64,000 bases of DNA from JASLCR01 sp964619585. Lineage in GTDB: Bacteria; Patescibacteriota; Saccharimonadia; Saccharimonadales; Saccharimonadaceae. How positions within the stretch are numbered: position 1 is the stretch's first letter; the number at the start of each line of letters is the position of its first letter. Below, piece after piece: positions 53,568 to 62,906 of the stretch. The translations under genes and the position numbers were made by a program. Location: assembly GCA_964619585.1 (NCBI GenBank), contig CAZUCO010000001.1:248001-312000 (forward strand), given 5' to 3'. Under the pieces are notes generated by a model that saw only the letters and a program-made list of their open reading frames with translations, was not told the origin of the DNA and searched no databases.

Positions 53568-54746
53568 CTAGGCTGCATCGTGACTAATCATCACACTAGC
53601 GGCATCAGGCCCATCATACACAAGCGTACGATTGATCAGTTGGACATTTCCGTTATGGCTCTGGAACTCTCGGCTGTAGCGAGCCGCTCGATCTATTTCA
53701 GCCCGACGAATTGCTGGACGAACAATATCTAGGTGCCTACCCGGGATCGCTATAGCGTGCACATTTGAATGATTTGCACCCAGGCGATCGAGCCAGGCTA
53801 CAGAAGACATGCCATCACCAGTCATGATAGTTTGGTGCCCGTATGCCGATGGACGCATCCAATCCACCATTCGATTCGCCTCATCAGATGCCAATGCCGG
53901 CATTGCTCCAACGATAGAGCTCGTCAAAAAATTGGGGTTCAACGAAACAGTCCCAATAACGCGGCGCAACCTATGCTCTCGCAGCAAATCAAACCCAATG
54001 CTTGGTAACTGCGAAAACTCTGCTTTTACCCAATCCACGAAACGACCCATATCGCCAAGCTCGAGATCCTCAAATCCGCATCGCGCATGTGTGTCATGTT
54101 GAACAATCGGCATTCCGTACATGTCGGCATATACGTACTCGCCCGATGTCTCCATGTCGTCCATTGAATCAGCACGTTTGTATTGCTTTTTAGCTAAGCC
54201 ATGATAGTTGGCAAGTGTATTGATTATGAGTTGCTTTTCCTGTGCGGAGCGTGCCAGTGATCGAGTGTAAGCCTGACGTGCCGTTGCTGGCAGTCGCATC
54301 CATTCAAGCAAGGTAGGAAGTTTTTTACCGCTATGCTGTGCACCGACTATGATACCGTTGTTCATAGTTGTCGCCGTAAGGGCACTCATGCGATCACTGT
54401 TATAGCTATGCGGACCCGCGTGAGTAAACCACGCCGCACCAGCTGTATGCGTGAAATCATCCCGACTACCATTTACAAGATATACCCACGCGCTTCGATC
54501 AACACCATCAGCAAGAACAAGATTGTGAGTAACGATCCGCCCAATTTTGCCACGACGCCTCGTGATAAATGGTCGCTCGGCTACGGAAGGAACTGTCTCT
54601 TCTCGAAGTGCAACATCAAAAAAAGGCACATCACTTGCGACATGCCCGGGTTCTAGTTCAACATCTTGATACTCCGCTCCTCCTCGCTCCCATAGCTCCT
54701 CAGCCGTTGGAAAAAGTTTGTCGAAGGTTGCTTCAGCATATCTCAT
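53568..54746 (-). CDS. Unknown protein
   Basis: 392 residues, no clear signal peptide. Stretches such as WVYLVNG, AAWFTHAGPHSYNSDRMSALTAT, IIVGAQHSGKK and AIAIPGRHLDIVRPAI suggest an alpha/beta core; a nucleophile elbow could not be placed. No family recognised. GAGG lies ten bases before ATG; TAATAT is too close to be its own -10 box. Divergent from pyruvate kinase. Confidence 0.65.
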   Translation of the reverse strand: MRYAEATFDKLFPTAEELWERGGAEYQDVELEPGHVASDVPFFDVALREETVPSVAERPFITRRRGKIGRIVTHNLVLADGVDRSAWVYLVNGSRDDFTHTAGAAWFTHAGPHSYNSDRMSALTATTMNNGIIVGAQHSGKKLPTLLEWMRLPATARQAYTRSLARSAQEKQLIINTLANYHGLAKKQYKRADSMDDMETSGEYVYADMYGMPIVQHDTHARCGFEDLELGDMGRFVDWVKAEFSQLPSIGFDLLREHRLRRVIGTVSLNPNFLTSSIVGAMPALASDEANRMVDWMRPSAYGHQTIMTGDGMSSVAWLDRLGANHSNVHAIAIPGRHLDIVRPAIRRAEIDRAARYSREFQSHNGNVQLINRTLVYDGPDAASVMISHDAA

Positions 54747-54853
54747 GTCTATATTACCTCGTTTGCTCTTATCGTTATCGTACGCCCGCCAGTAACAAAA
54801 AACAATAGTGTTTTCTTCTGAGAGATAAAATACCGTTTGTTACAATAGAACAT

Positions 54854-56275
54854 ATGCAAATAACCTATAAACGCGCCAAAATTCTTGCAACTGTTGGACC
54901 GGCAACTGACAGTTATGAAAAAATCGAACAGATGCTTCTGTCAGGAGTCAACGGCTTTCGTCTCAACTTCAGTCATGGCGACAACGAGCAACGTGACCGC
55001 CAGATCACCTGGATCCGTGAAGCCAGCCAAAAAAATAATAAGCCCGTAGCCATCCTACAGGACCTTCAGGGACCAAAGATTCGTCTCGGCAATCTCAAAG
55101 ACAATCATTTTGAAGTTAAGGATGGCGATGAACTCATGCTCGACTATGCGGTTAAAGAGCATGATGGAAGCAACGTACTGCCGGTACAATACAATCTCGC
55201 CGAAAAGGTAAAAGTAGGTGAGCCAATATATATCTTTGATGGTAAAGTGCGCACAACCGTCATTGACATTCCATCATCAACGGCAGCTCGCCTCAAAGTT
55301 GAGAACAGTGGTACACTTATGAGTCGCAAGGGTCTCAACCTACCTAATACCCATTTTGGCAGCGATGTCATCACCGAAAAAGATTATGCCGATGCCGCGT
55401 TTGGCGCAACACGTGATATTGACTATGTGTCACTGAGCTTTGTCCAAAGTGCCAATGACATCGAAGTCCTGCGTGGCTACTTGGCCGAACGTGGGTCAAC
55501 TGCACAAATCATCGCAAAGATTGAGACGAAAGCATCGATCGAGCCCGTAGAACTCGAAAAAATTGTCGAAGCTAGCGACGGCGTAATGGTAGCACGTGGC
55601 GACCTAGCTGTTGAGGTGGGCGCAGAGATTGTACCAGTTATCCAGCGGCAGATCATCGCTCTCTGCCAAAAACATGCCAAACTTAGCATCGTTGCAACAC
55701 AGATGATGAGTAGTATGGTTGATAATCCAGAGCCGACCAGAGCAGAGGTCAGCGATGTTTCAAACGCAGTCGTACTTGGCGCTGACTGCCTTATGCTTAG
55801 TGATGAAACGGCCAATGGCTCATACCCAATCGAAACAATTGCAAGCATGAAGCGTGTCATTGTTCACACTCAAGAAAATGTATTCAGCCCGCCACTTGAT
55901 CAACCCCATGACCTCGACACTCAGTCAAACGCTATCAGTGCAACAGCCGTGGAACTTGCTAAGCACCTCCAAGCAACGGCAATTGTTGCCGAAACAAAGT
56001 CAGGTGCTACCGCGCAGCGTATTGCGGCACATCGCCCACTTCGTCCGATCATTTCCGTTACAAGCGATGCTCGTATTGCTCAGCAGCTTGCACTACTATA
56101 TGCCAACAAAAGCTTTCTCCGACCAGACGGAGAAAAAACTGGTCTCGAACTAGCCAAAGAGCTAGTTGGCAACGGTTTCTTCCAGGCACCTGCGACATTT
56201 GTACTTGTCAGTGGCAGGCAACCTGGTCTCAAAGGTGCTACCGATACCATTCGTGTACGCACTCTTGAAGCGTAA
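54854..56275 (+). CDS. pyk: Pyruvate kinase
   Basis: 473 residues. AKILATVGPATDSYEKI, RLNFSHGD, IAKIETKASIEPVELEKI, DGVMVARGDLAVEVG, ATQMMSSMVDNPEPTRAEVSDV and MLSDETANGSYP are the full catalytic set, with a shortened C-terminal domain. It makes ATP and pyruvate from phosphoenolpyruvate, an important step in fermentative CPR metabolism. TACAAT (54841-54846) ends seven bases before the ATG. Confidence 0.96.
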   Translation: MQITYKRAKILATVGPATDSYEKIEQMLLSGVNGFRLNFSHGDNEQRDRQITWIREASQKNNKPVAILQDLQGPKIRLGNLKDNHFEVKDGDELMLDYAVKEHDGSNVLPVQYNLAEKVKVGEPIYIFDGKVRTTVIDIPSSTAARLKVENSGTLMSRKGLNLPNTHFGSDVITEKDYADAAFGATRDIDYVSLSFVQSANDIEVLRGYLAERGSTAQIIAKIETKASIEPVELEKIVEASDGVMVARGDLAVEVGAEIVPVIQRQIIALCQKHAKLSIVATQMMSSMVDNPEPTRAEVSDVSNAVVLGADCLMLSDETANGSYPIETIASMKRVIVHTQENVFSPPLDQPHDLDTQSNAISATAVELAKHLQATAIVAETKSGATAQRIAAHRPLRPIISVTSDARIAQQLALLYANKSFLRPDGEKTGLELAKELVGNGFFQAPATFVLVSGRQPGLKGATDTIRVRTLEA

Positions 56276-56308
56276 AAGCAGTAGCATTTTGAACCTATCT
56301 TTGCCATA

Positions 56309-58384
56309 ATGACATACAAGGGAATTAGGGGGCATATTATCCAACCGCTTTCATTTACTACGTTCTGGCACCGCCGTATCACCGAGGCAAGTATGTTTGT
56401 CTCTGGTTTAGTCATAACTCTCTATTTTTTGCCATACTTTACCAGCCCCGGTGTGATTAGCTCGTCGCTCGTCATCTCGATGCCTGGCCTTATCGCTGCG
56501 ATGATCACATTTGCGTATTCTTTCGTGACCTATCTCTGGCCACCCAAAAAAGCACTTTTCATTGGTTCATTTGTCGCATATATTCTTCTCTTTGTCACAA
56601 CCAGTCTCTTGATTTATGACACTGCTGGCCTACAATCATCATTCATCGCTCTGTGGATGATACTTTCACTATTTGCTTGCATATTTGGGCTCTGGGGCAT
56701 CATCCCCGTCGTTGTGGCTGCGCTTGGCTATGGTATCTATCTTTCGATTAATGACCTCCTCACCCCTACATCGCTTTTTAACCTTGCGATCATCACCATC
56801 GTACCGCTTGTAGCAGGGTACATCATTTTTCACAAACAGCGAACCAAGACTACTAGCCCTGACAATCTTCACGAGCTTGCCAGCGAGCTTAGTCAAACTG
56901 CAAATAAAGCCGAGATCGTGTTGAGCGCCATTAGTGAAGGAGTAATAGCCCTAAATAGCAAAGGGACAATCGAGCTAATGAATCCCGCCGCCCAACACAT
57001 CATAGGGTGGGGAACAGCTGACGCTGTTGGGCTTGATTATCGTTCGGTTCTGAAACTTAGCGACAAAGCTAGCCAGGCACTCACGGAAGCAAATGATCCG
57101 ATTCGTGAAGTGCTTGCCACAAACCACGACGTACAAACTGAACAATTTTACGCTACCACCGAAAGTGGCAAACGTATCGTACTTTCACTCGTCGTGTCAC
57201 CAATTGGCCAGCTCGGTCAAGGAGTTATCGTTGTCTTTCGCGACATTACTCGCGAACAAGCAGAGGAGCGAGAGCAGGCCGAATTTATTTCTACCGCAAG
57301 TCATGAGATGCGCACCCCAGTGGCAAGCATCGAGGGATATCTCGGTCTAGCGCTGAACCCACAAACAGCGCAAGTTGACGCCAAGGCACGTGATTTTATT
57401 GAAAAGGCACAAGGAGCTGCCAAGCATTTGGGGCGGCTTTTCCAAGATCTACTCGATATATCTCGGGCAGAAGATGGAAGACTACCCAATCACCCAAGTA
57501 TTGTTGATGTCATCGACTTTACTGGTGACATCGCCGAGGGTCTGAGGCCAAAAGCTGAAGAAAAAAAGCTTCGACTCTTCTTCAAGCCAGGCACTGGAGA
57601 ATCAAGCGGGAGAGAACTATCAATCTCACCAGTCTTTTACGCCAACGTGGATAATGATCACTTGCGCGAGGTCCTTGCCAACCTTATCGAAAATGCCATC
57701 AAATATACACCTGAGGGTGACGTCATTATCGATGTAAAAGGTGACGATGAACATGTGACTGTCAGCATACAGGACAGCGGCATAGGTATCCCGCGCGAAG
57801 ATATTCCTCATTTGTTTCAAAAATTCTACCGAGTCGATAACACTGCTACGCGCGAAATTGGTGGCACCGGGCTTGGTCTCTACCTCTGTCGGCGCCTGAC
57901 AGAGATGATGGGTGGCCGTATTTGGGTCGAGAGCGAGTTTGGCAAGGGGAGTACATTTAACCTTGAAATCCCGCGCACGAGTCGAGAAGAGGCTACTCGC
58001 TTAATCGATGCCGCAACCAGTGGCGAGCTAAACCCTGAAACTGCCATCAAACTTGATAGCCGAACAACATTAGATACTGGCGTGACTTCGGAGGCAACAA
58101 ATAATGTCTCGACAACTCTCGAAGAGGCGCCAGCACCCATACCCCAGCCCGCAGCAACACCTCCAGCACCAGTAAGTCTACCCACCATGCCGCAGCCCAC
58201 TCCACCATCGGTACCGGCAGCAGTCCAGCAGACGCCGCAGCCAGCGCAGGCAGCAAACCCTATTCAACAAGCGCCTACGCTAAGTACAATTGAGGCAAAT
58301 CCTGCTGCATATGTAGCGTCAGCACCACGACAAGCCGCCATCAAAATCCCCGTTCGCAACCCTAATCAACCAAATCAACCATAA
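56309..58384 (+). CDS. Sensor histidine kinase with six-helix N-terminus and Pro-rich tail
   Basis: 691 residues. About six membrane helices (30-175), a PAS domain (about 200-315), HisKA His about 333 (STASHEMRTP), HATPase motifs LANLIENAIKYT, DSGIGIP, FQKFYR, GGTGLGLYLCRRL. The last 110 residues are Pro/Ala/Gln/Thr-rich and unstructured. TATCTT (56296-56301) seven bases before the ATG. Next to a receiver gene with a similar tail. Confidence 0.88.
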   Translation: MTYKGIRGHIIQPLSFTTFWHRRITEASMFVSGLVITLYFLPYFTSPGVISSSLVISMPGLIAAMITFAYSFVTYLWPPKKALFIGSFVAYILLFVTTSLLIYDTAGLQSSFIALWMILSLFACIFGLWGIIPVVVAALGYGIYLSINDLLTPTSLFNLAIITIVPLVAGYIIFHKQRTKTTSPDNLHELASELSQTANKAEIVLSAISEGVIALNSKGTIELMNPAAQHIIGWGTADAVGLDYRSVLKLSDKASQALTEANDPIREVLATNHDVQTEQFYATTESGKRIVLSLVVSPIGQLGQGVIVVFRDITREQAEEREQAEFISTASHEMRTPVASIEGYLGLALNPQTAQVDAKARDFIEKAQGAAKHLGRLFQDLLDISRAEDGRLPNHPSIVDVIDFTGDIAEGLRPKAEEKKLRLFFKPGTGESSGRELSISPVFYANVDNDHLREVLANLIENAIKYTPEGDVIIDVKGDDEHVTVSIQDSGIGIPREDIPHLFQKFYRVDNTATREIGGTGLGLYLCRRLTEMMGGRIWVESEFGKGSTFNLEIPRTSREEATRLIDAATSGELNPETAIKLDSRTTLDTGVTSEATNNVSTTLEEAPAPIPQPAATPPAPVSLPTMPQPTPPSVPAAVQQTPQPAQAANPIQQAPTLSTIEANPAAYVASAPRQAAIKIPVRNPNQPNQP

Positions 58385-58429
58385 GAACTATGGCATTTTT
58401 ATATATGCTTGGGTACAATAAGGAGTAAT

Positions 58430-59335
58430 ATGACGAAGATACTACTGGTAGAAGACGACAAAAGTCTTCGCGAGATCTACGGGGTACGTCTTTTGGCGGA
58501 GGGTTACGATATTGTATCCGCTGGTGACGGCGAAGAAGCACTAGCCATGGCCATCAAAGAACGACCATCTCTTATCGTAAGTGATGTAATGATGCCAAAG
58601 ATTAGTGGGTTTGACATGCTTGACATCCTGCGCTCTACAACTGAAACAAAAGATATCAAAGTTATCATGATGACCGCACTTTCAAGCGAGGATCAACGCA
58701 AGCGTGGTGAAGAACTAGGCGCCGATAGATATCTCGTTAAATCACAGGTTGGCATTGAAGATGTCGTGCGTGCTGTCCACGAAGTACTTGCAGATGCCCC
58801 AACTTCAACTGCATTTCCGCCGACCGGGTCAGCGCAGCCAGCAGCCACTCCTGCAGCTGTCGCATCGACAGCAGAGCGCCCGTCATCTATTACACCTCCT
58901 GCTCGTCCGTCCACACCGCCAGTGGTAGCCGCACCAGCAGCTTCAAGTCCGACACCACAAGCCCCAACACCTACTCCACCATCAGTGCCAACCCCAAGTG
59001 AGCTCCCACAGCCAACAGCTCCATTTTCGACACCACGGCCAAGTGGTAATTCATCACTGGAACGTATCATTGAACCGATTTCTCGTCCCGAAGAAGATAG
59101 TCAGGATGCGATCGCTAATCGTATCGCACTTGAGCTGAATCAAGCATCAAATGAGGCCGAACCTCAACCCGCAGCGGCTGAACCTGTACAGGCGCCTCAA
59201 CCAGTTAGCGCTCCACCGGTAAACCAGTCTCCAGTACCGACTACACCAGTAATGCCAAGTCCCCAGACGCCCCCAGTTCAACCACCGACACCAACTACTA
59301 GCAACTCATCAGTACCACCCACTCCTCAGCAGTAG
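58430..59335 (+). CDS. Response regulator with long Pro/Ala/Gln-rich tail
   Basis: 301 residues. Receiver domain (LVEDD, phospho-Asp52 in SDVMMPK, Lys in YLVKSQVG) in the first 120 residues; the remaining 180 are low complexity and rich in Pro, Ala, Ser, Gln. No DNA-binding or enzymatic output domain. AAGGAG precedes the ATG and TACAAT is ten bases before it. Confidence 0.88.
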   Translation: MTKILLVEDDKSLREIYGVRLLAEGYDIVSAGDGEEALAMAIKERPSLIVSDVMMPKISGFDMLDILRSTTETKDIKVIMMTALSSEDQRKRGEELGADRYLVKSQVGIEDVVRAVHEVLADAPTSTAFPPTGSAQPAATPAAVASTAERPSSITPPARPSTPPVVAAPAASSPTPQAPTPTPPSVPTPSELPQPTAPFSTPRPSGNSSLERIIEPISRPEEDSQDAIANRIALELNQASNEAEPQPAAAEPVQAPQPVSAPPVNQSPVPTTPVMPSPQTPPVQPPTPTTSNSSVPPTPQQ

Positions 59336-59353
59336 AGTGGTATACTGAGCCTC

Positions 59354-60052
59354 ATGACCCTCCAGCCAAATGGTGAACGCCTAAATAAGTTTCTTGCCTT
59401 ACATCAAGGCATTTCGCGACGTGCCGCAGATGAACTTATTGAATCTGGAAGAGTAGCAGTCGATGGTACCATAGCTGCCCTTGGAGCACGCATACCAGAG
59501 GGAAGCACCGTAACTGTTGATGGTCAGCCGATCGCACCTAGTACAACGTATAGCTATATCGCCTTCAACAAACCCCGGGGATACGTCTGCTCACGTAAGA
59601 AACAGGGGGCAGTAGACACTATCTACTCACTACTACCTAAAAAGTACCATACGCTCAATCCAGTTGGCCGGCTCGACAAGGACAGCTCTGGTCTACTACT
59701 TCTCACGAACGATGGTGACTTTGCTCATCAAATGACCCACCCGAAATTTTACAAGACAAAAGTCTACCATGTGCAACTTGATACACCACTTCAGCCACTA
59801 CACCGTCAAATGATAAGTAACTTTGGCGTTATGCTTGAAGATGGGAAGAGTCAATTCCAGCTTGAACGGCTTGAGGACGCAAGTGATATCGCATGGCGCA
59901 TCACAATGAGCGAAGGTCGCAATCGTCAGATTCGTCGCACTTTTGCCGCACTCGGCTACGTCGTGAGGCAGCTTCACCGCACACATTTCGGACCCTTCGT
60001 CTTGAATGATCTGGCATCAGGCGCGTATGAGGAGATTCAACCTCTCGACTAG
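59354..60052 (+). CDS. Ribosomal RNA pseudouridine synthase, RsuA/RluB family
   Basis: 232 residues. S4 domain at the N-terminus (ERLNKFLALHQGISRRAADELIESGRVAVDG) and catalytic PVGRLDKDSSGLLLLTNDGDFA with the Asp in GRLD. Modifies 16S or 23S rRNA. TATACT (59341-59346) ends seven bases before the ATG. Confidence 0.93.
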   Translation: MTLQPNGERLNKFLALHQGISRRAADELIESGRVAVDGTIAALGARIPEGSTVTVDGQPIAPSTTYSYIAFNKPRGYVCSRKKQGAVDTIYSLLPKKYHTLNPVGRLDKDSSGLLLLTNDGDFAHQMTHPKFYKTKVYHVQLDTPLQPLHRQMISNFGVMLEDGKSQFQLERLEDASDIAWRITMSEGRNRQIRRTFAALGYVVRQLHRTHFGPFVLNDLASGAYEEIQPLD

Positions 60053-60053
60053 G

Positions 60054-60875
60054 CTATTTTTTGGCTACCACCGTAGCAGAGATAGGACTGTGGTCGCTCA
60101 AGCCATCGTGGGGATGTACGACAAATGCCCGAGCCTCAGCCGCACGCAACATCACATGGTCAAGCTGAACTGATACTGGACCCTTTTGCATTGTGGGCTG
60201 ATAGAATCTATCTGCATCATAGAACCCTTGCTGATATAGCTCCTGCAACACTCCTCCTTCTGCCATCGAGCAGAGTCTCTTCGCCAAGCTACCTAGTCGC
60301 TCAAGCTTGTTTTGAGGCATGCCAGGGTCTTGTGATGGCAAAAGATCCACGAGCGGCCTGATGCGTCGTAAATTCTTGGCGATAGGATCGCTCTTATGCA
60401 TCGCGTTGAGATCAGCCAAAAGAATAGCAGGCCCCTCTTGATTGAGCGCCCTCTGTCCGACAATCGTCCTCACTTGTCGTTTGCGAGCCTCTTCCGGATC
60501 GTCAGGCCACAGCCCGTGTCGGTCAAATCCATGAAAGCCAGCGACAGTAAATCCCTCCGCATCAGGAAATATCATTACGTTTCGGCCAAGTATATTGACA
60601 ACTTCTGGCTTGCCGAAATCCTTTCGCGCCACAGCAACAAGGTCATGACGATCACGTCGGCCATCTGTGTCGGCATATGACTTAGAGTGCAGCACACCTA
60701 CATCGGTCAATATACGTGCAGCGGCTGGATCAATTGAGCGACCCTCACGCATACCTTCACAGAAAATAGCTATATCAGGATTGTCTTCGGCCACCTTCTC
60801 AGCAATCAAAGCAGCTCGTGCTGGATCGCCAAGGCCGTCACTTACGTTCCAAGAATATACCTGTAGTTCACTCAC
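60054..60875 (-). CDS. Endonuclease/exonuclease/phosphatase family protein
   Basis: 273 residues. EEP fold: SWNVSDG (Asn), FCEGMREG (Glu), LADLNAMH, LDHVML and LSDHSPIS. Distinct from the xth protein at 35080; substrate may be nucleic acid or a phosphoester. GTG start. Confidence 0.8.
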   Translation of the reverse strand: MSELQVYSWNVSDGLGDPARAALIAEKVAEDNPDIAIFCEGMREGRSIDPAAARILTDVGVLHSKSYADTDGRRDRHDLVAVARKDFGKPEVVNILGRNVMIFPDAEGFTVAGFHGFDRHGLWPDDPEEARKRQVRTIVGQRALNQEGPAILLADLNAMHKSDPIAKNLRRIRPLVDLLPSQDPGMPQNKLERLGSLAKRLCSMAEGGVLQELYQQGFYDADRFYQPTMQKGPVSVQLDHVMLRAAEARAFVVHPHDGLSDHSPISATVVAKK

Positions 60876-60985
60876 AATATTTATATTAAAACATACATTT
60901 GCTATGTTTGCACTTTTAGATTTTTTATCATAAAATCGCTTATGCTCGCAAACTTTCTCTACCTCTGTTATAATTATGTCTAATC

Positions 60986-62401
60986 ATGGCATCAAAACTA
61001 CCAACCGTGGCTATCATTGGTCAGGCGAACGTCGGCAAGAGTTCGCTTTTTAATCGTATGGTTCGTGCCCAGCAAGCAATTGTTGCTCGGGAAGCCGGTA
61101 CCACTCGAGATAACGTGCTCGGTAAAGTAGAGTTTCATGGCAAGCAGTTCTGGCTGGTCGACACCGCCGGTCTCAAAGACCCAAATGATGAATTTGAAGC
61201 AAGCATTCAAGAGCAGATCACTGAAGCGGCCGATGCAGCCGACGTTATTCTTGTGGTTGTTGATAGCTCCCAGTATGCAAGTGATGATGACCGTTTCGTC
61301 GCTAAAAAAGCACTTAAAAGCAAGAAGCCTGTCATACTCATCACCAATAAGGCCGACCTAAAAACCAGCCTTCCGGATGAGGAATTTCGTCGACTTGGTG
61401 TAAAAACCATTATTCGGACGAGTGCTGAACACAACTCAGGTATCGTTGATGTGCTCAATGAAATCGTCGATATTATTCCTGCAGCAAGACAGCAAGAAGA
61501 CGACGACACATTACGAATCGCCCTCATCGGTCGCCCAAACGTAGGTAAGAGCCATCTATTCAATACACTCGCTGGCAAACAGCAGGCGATTGTTGCCAAT
61601 ATTGCCGGCACCACTCGAGATGTCAACCGCGTCCCGGTGAAGTATCACGGTCGAACAATTGAGCTACTCGACACAGCCGGCATTCGTCGCCAGGGCAAGC
61701 AAGAAGTTGGGATCGAAAAGTTTAGCGTGCTTCGCACCCTGCAGGCCATTGAAGAATCTGACGTCTGCCTGCTTCTGATGGATGTTAATGAACTAAGTAC
61801 ACAGCTTGACCAACGACTTGCCGGCATCATTTCCGAAGCAGGAAAGGGCATGATCATCGTTGTTAGCAAATGGGATAGCCTTGAGAACAAAGAAGATGAG
61901 GAGGGTAAAGCTACTTCCGACTCTATTGCCCGCAAGATTAGCTACGACTTCAAGTTTACCCCATGGGCACCACTTATTTTTACCAGCTCAGTTACCGGCC
62001 AGAATGTCAGCAAGATTTTCGAGCTTGTCACACAAGTCGATGCTCGCCGAAAACAAGAGACAAAGACGCGTGTGCTCAATGATATTTTGCAAAAAGCGCT
62101 CCTCAAGCATCCCCCGGCTGGTCTCAAAAACACTCACCCGAAGCTCCGCTACATGGTCCAGACAGACACCAGTCCGCCATGGTTTGTCATCTATGGTGCC
62201 AACCTTAAATTCCTCCACTGGAGCTACAAGCGCTACTTAGAGCGGCTACTTCGTGAAACCTATGACTACAGTGGAACGCCAATCAAGTTTAGCTTCCGCG
62301 ACGAAAAGCAGATCAAACGGAACAAAGAACGCATTGCCGAAGGTAAGGCCCCCGTTACCAAAGCCTACAAGCAAGAAAAAGAAGCCGAAAAAGAAAGCTA
62401 G
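60986..62401 (+). CDS. der: Ribosome biogenesis GTPase Der
   Basis: 471 residues with tandem G domains. Walker A GQANVGKSSLF (12-22) and GRPNVGKSHLF (about 184-194), DTAG twice, NKAD and SKWD for guanine, and the C-terminal KH-like domain. Assists 50S subunit assembly. TATAAT (60969-60974) lies 11 bases before the ATG. Confidence 0.96.
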   Translation: MASKLPTVAIIGQANVGKSSLFNRMVRAQQAIVAREAGTTRDNVLGKVEFHGKQFWLVDTAGLKDPNDEFEASIQEQITEAADAADVILVVVDSSQYASDDDRFVAKKALKSKKPVILITNKADLKTSLPDEEFRRLGVKTIIRTSAEHNSGIVDVLNEIVDIIPAARQQEDDDTLRIALIGRPNVGKSHLFNTLAGKQQAIVANIAGTTRDVNRVPVKYHGRTIELLDTAGIRRQGKQEVGIEKFSVLRTLQAIEESDVCLLLMDVNELSTQLDQRLAGIISEAGKGMIIVVSKWDSLENKEDEEGKATSDSIARKISYDFKFTPWAPLIFTSSVTGQNVSKIFELVTQVDARRKQETKTRVLNDILQKALLKHPPAGLKNTHPKLRYMVQTDTSPPWFVIYGANLKFLHWSYKRYLERLLRETYDYSGTPIKFSFRDEKQIKRNKERIAEGKAPVTKAYKQEKEAEKES

Positions 62402-62414
62402 CAACAAAAGCGAA

Positions 62415-62455
62415 GACCCCGCAGCTCACCGTCATCAGACGGGAGCTACGGGGTC
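62415..62455. terminator. GC-rich stem-loop between der and cassette F
   Basis: GACCCCG (62415-62421) pairs with CGGGGTC (62449-62455), with inner pairing CAGCTC.../GAGCT and CCGTC/GACGG. Between two convergent genes. Confidence 0.6.
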
Positions 62456-62465
62456 ACGAGCACGC

Positions 62466-62807
62466 TCAGGCTTCATGGTCTTCCGGTCTCTCGACCATGC
62501 CGATCTGCTGCGCCTCACCGACACGAATATTGCGCATCAGCCAGGGAAGCAGACCCCACTCGATGAGGAAGGAGCCGACGAACGCCCCGATGAGTAGAGC
62601 GATCGCCTCCTTGTGGGTCCGAACATACACACTTGTCAGCCAGACCATAACCAAGCCAGCAAGTACGAAGACAGTACCGGCCTTAAGATTTCCCTTGGTC
62701 CGGTCATATCGTCGTGCATGGCCACGTACATGCTTCTCTGAGTGGGCCAATAAGTACCAGCCCGAACACACCAGGGCCGCCAGGGCAGCCACAAAAGTGA
62801 TCAACAT
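62466..62807 (-). CDS. Small membrane protein (cassette F)
   Basis: 113 residues with membrane segments at about 2-20, 43-62 and 68-86. A basic loop (HVRGHARRYDRTKGNLK) lies between the first two, and the C-terminus is hydrophilic. Phage-holin-like only in general layout. Start ATG 62807: GGGGTGG eight bases upstream; GTG 62819 would fall inside that site. GC-rich codons. The stop codon abuts a small hairpin (GAGC-AC-GCTC, 62458-62467). Confidence 0.55.
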   Translation of the reverse strand: MLITFVAALAALVCSGWYLLAHSEKHVRGHARRYDRTKGNLKAGTVFVLAGLVMVWLTSVYVRTHKEAIALLIGAFVGSFLIEWGLLPWLMRNIRVGEAQQIGMVERPEDHEA

Positions 62808-62858
62808 CTCTATCGCCACCCCTATCGAAGTCGAAATCAGCCGAGTTGCTCGTCAATA

Positions 62859-62887
62859 ATTATACAATTTTATCGATGTAATTTCAA
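62859..62887 (-). promoter_or_regulatory. Cassette F promoter, TTGAAA-N17-TATAAT
   Basis: On the minus strand TTGAAA (62882-62887) and TATAAT (62859-62864), 17-base spacer, divergent from the pth promoter (TAGAGT 62893-62898). Confidence 0.65.
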
Positions 62888-62906
62888 TATGATAGAGTAG
62901 TAACAG

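Noticed and set aside
57880..58256. Gly/Ala-rich antisense frames opposite the kinase tail
   Set aside because: They arise from the Pro/Ala-coding repeats on the other strand.
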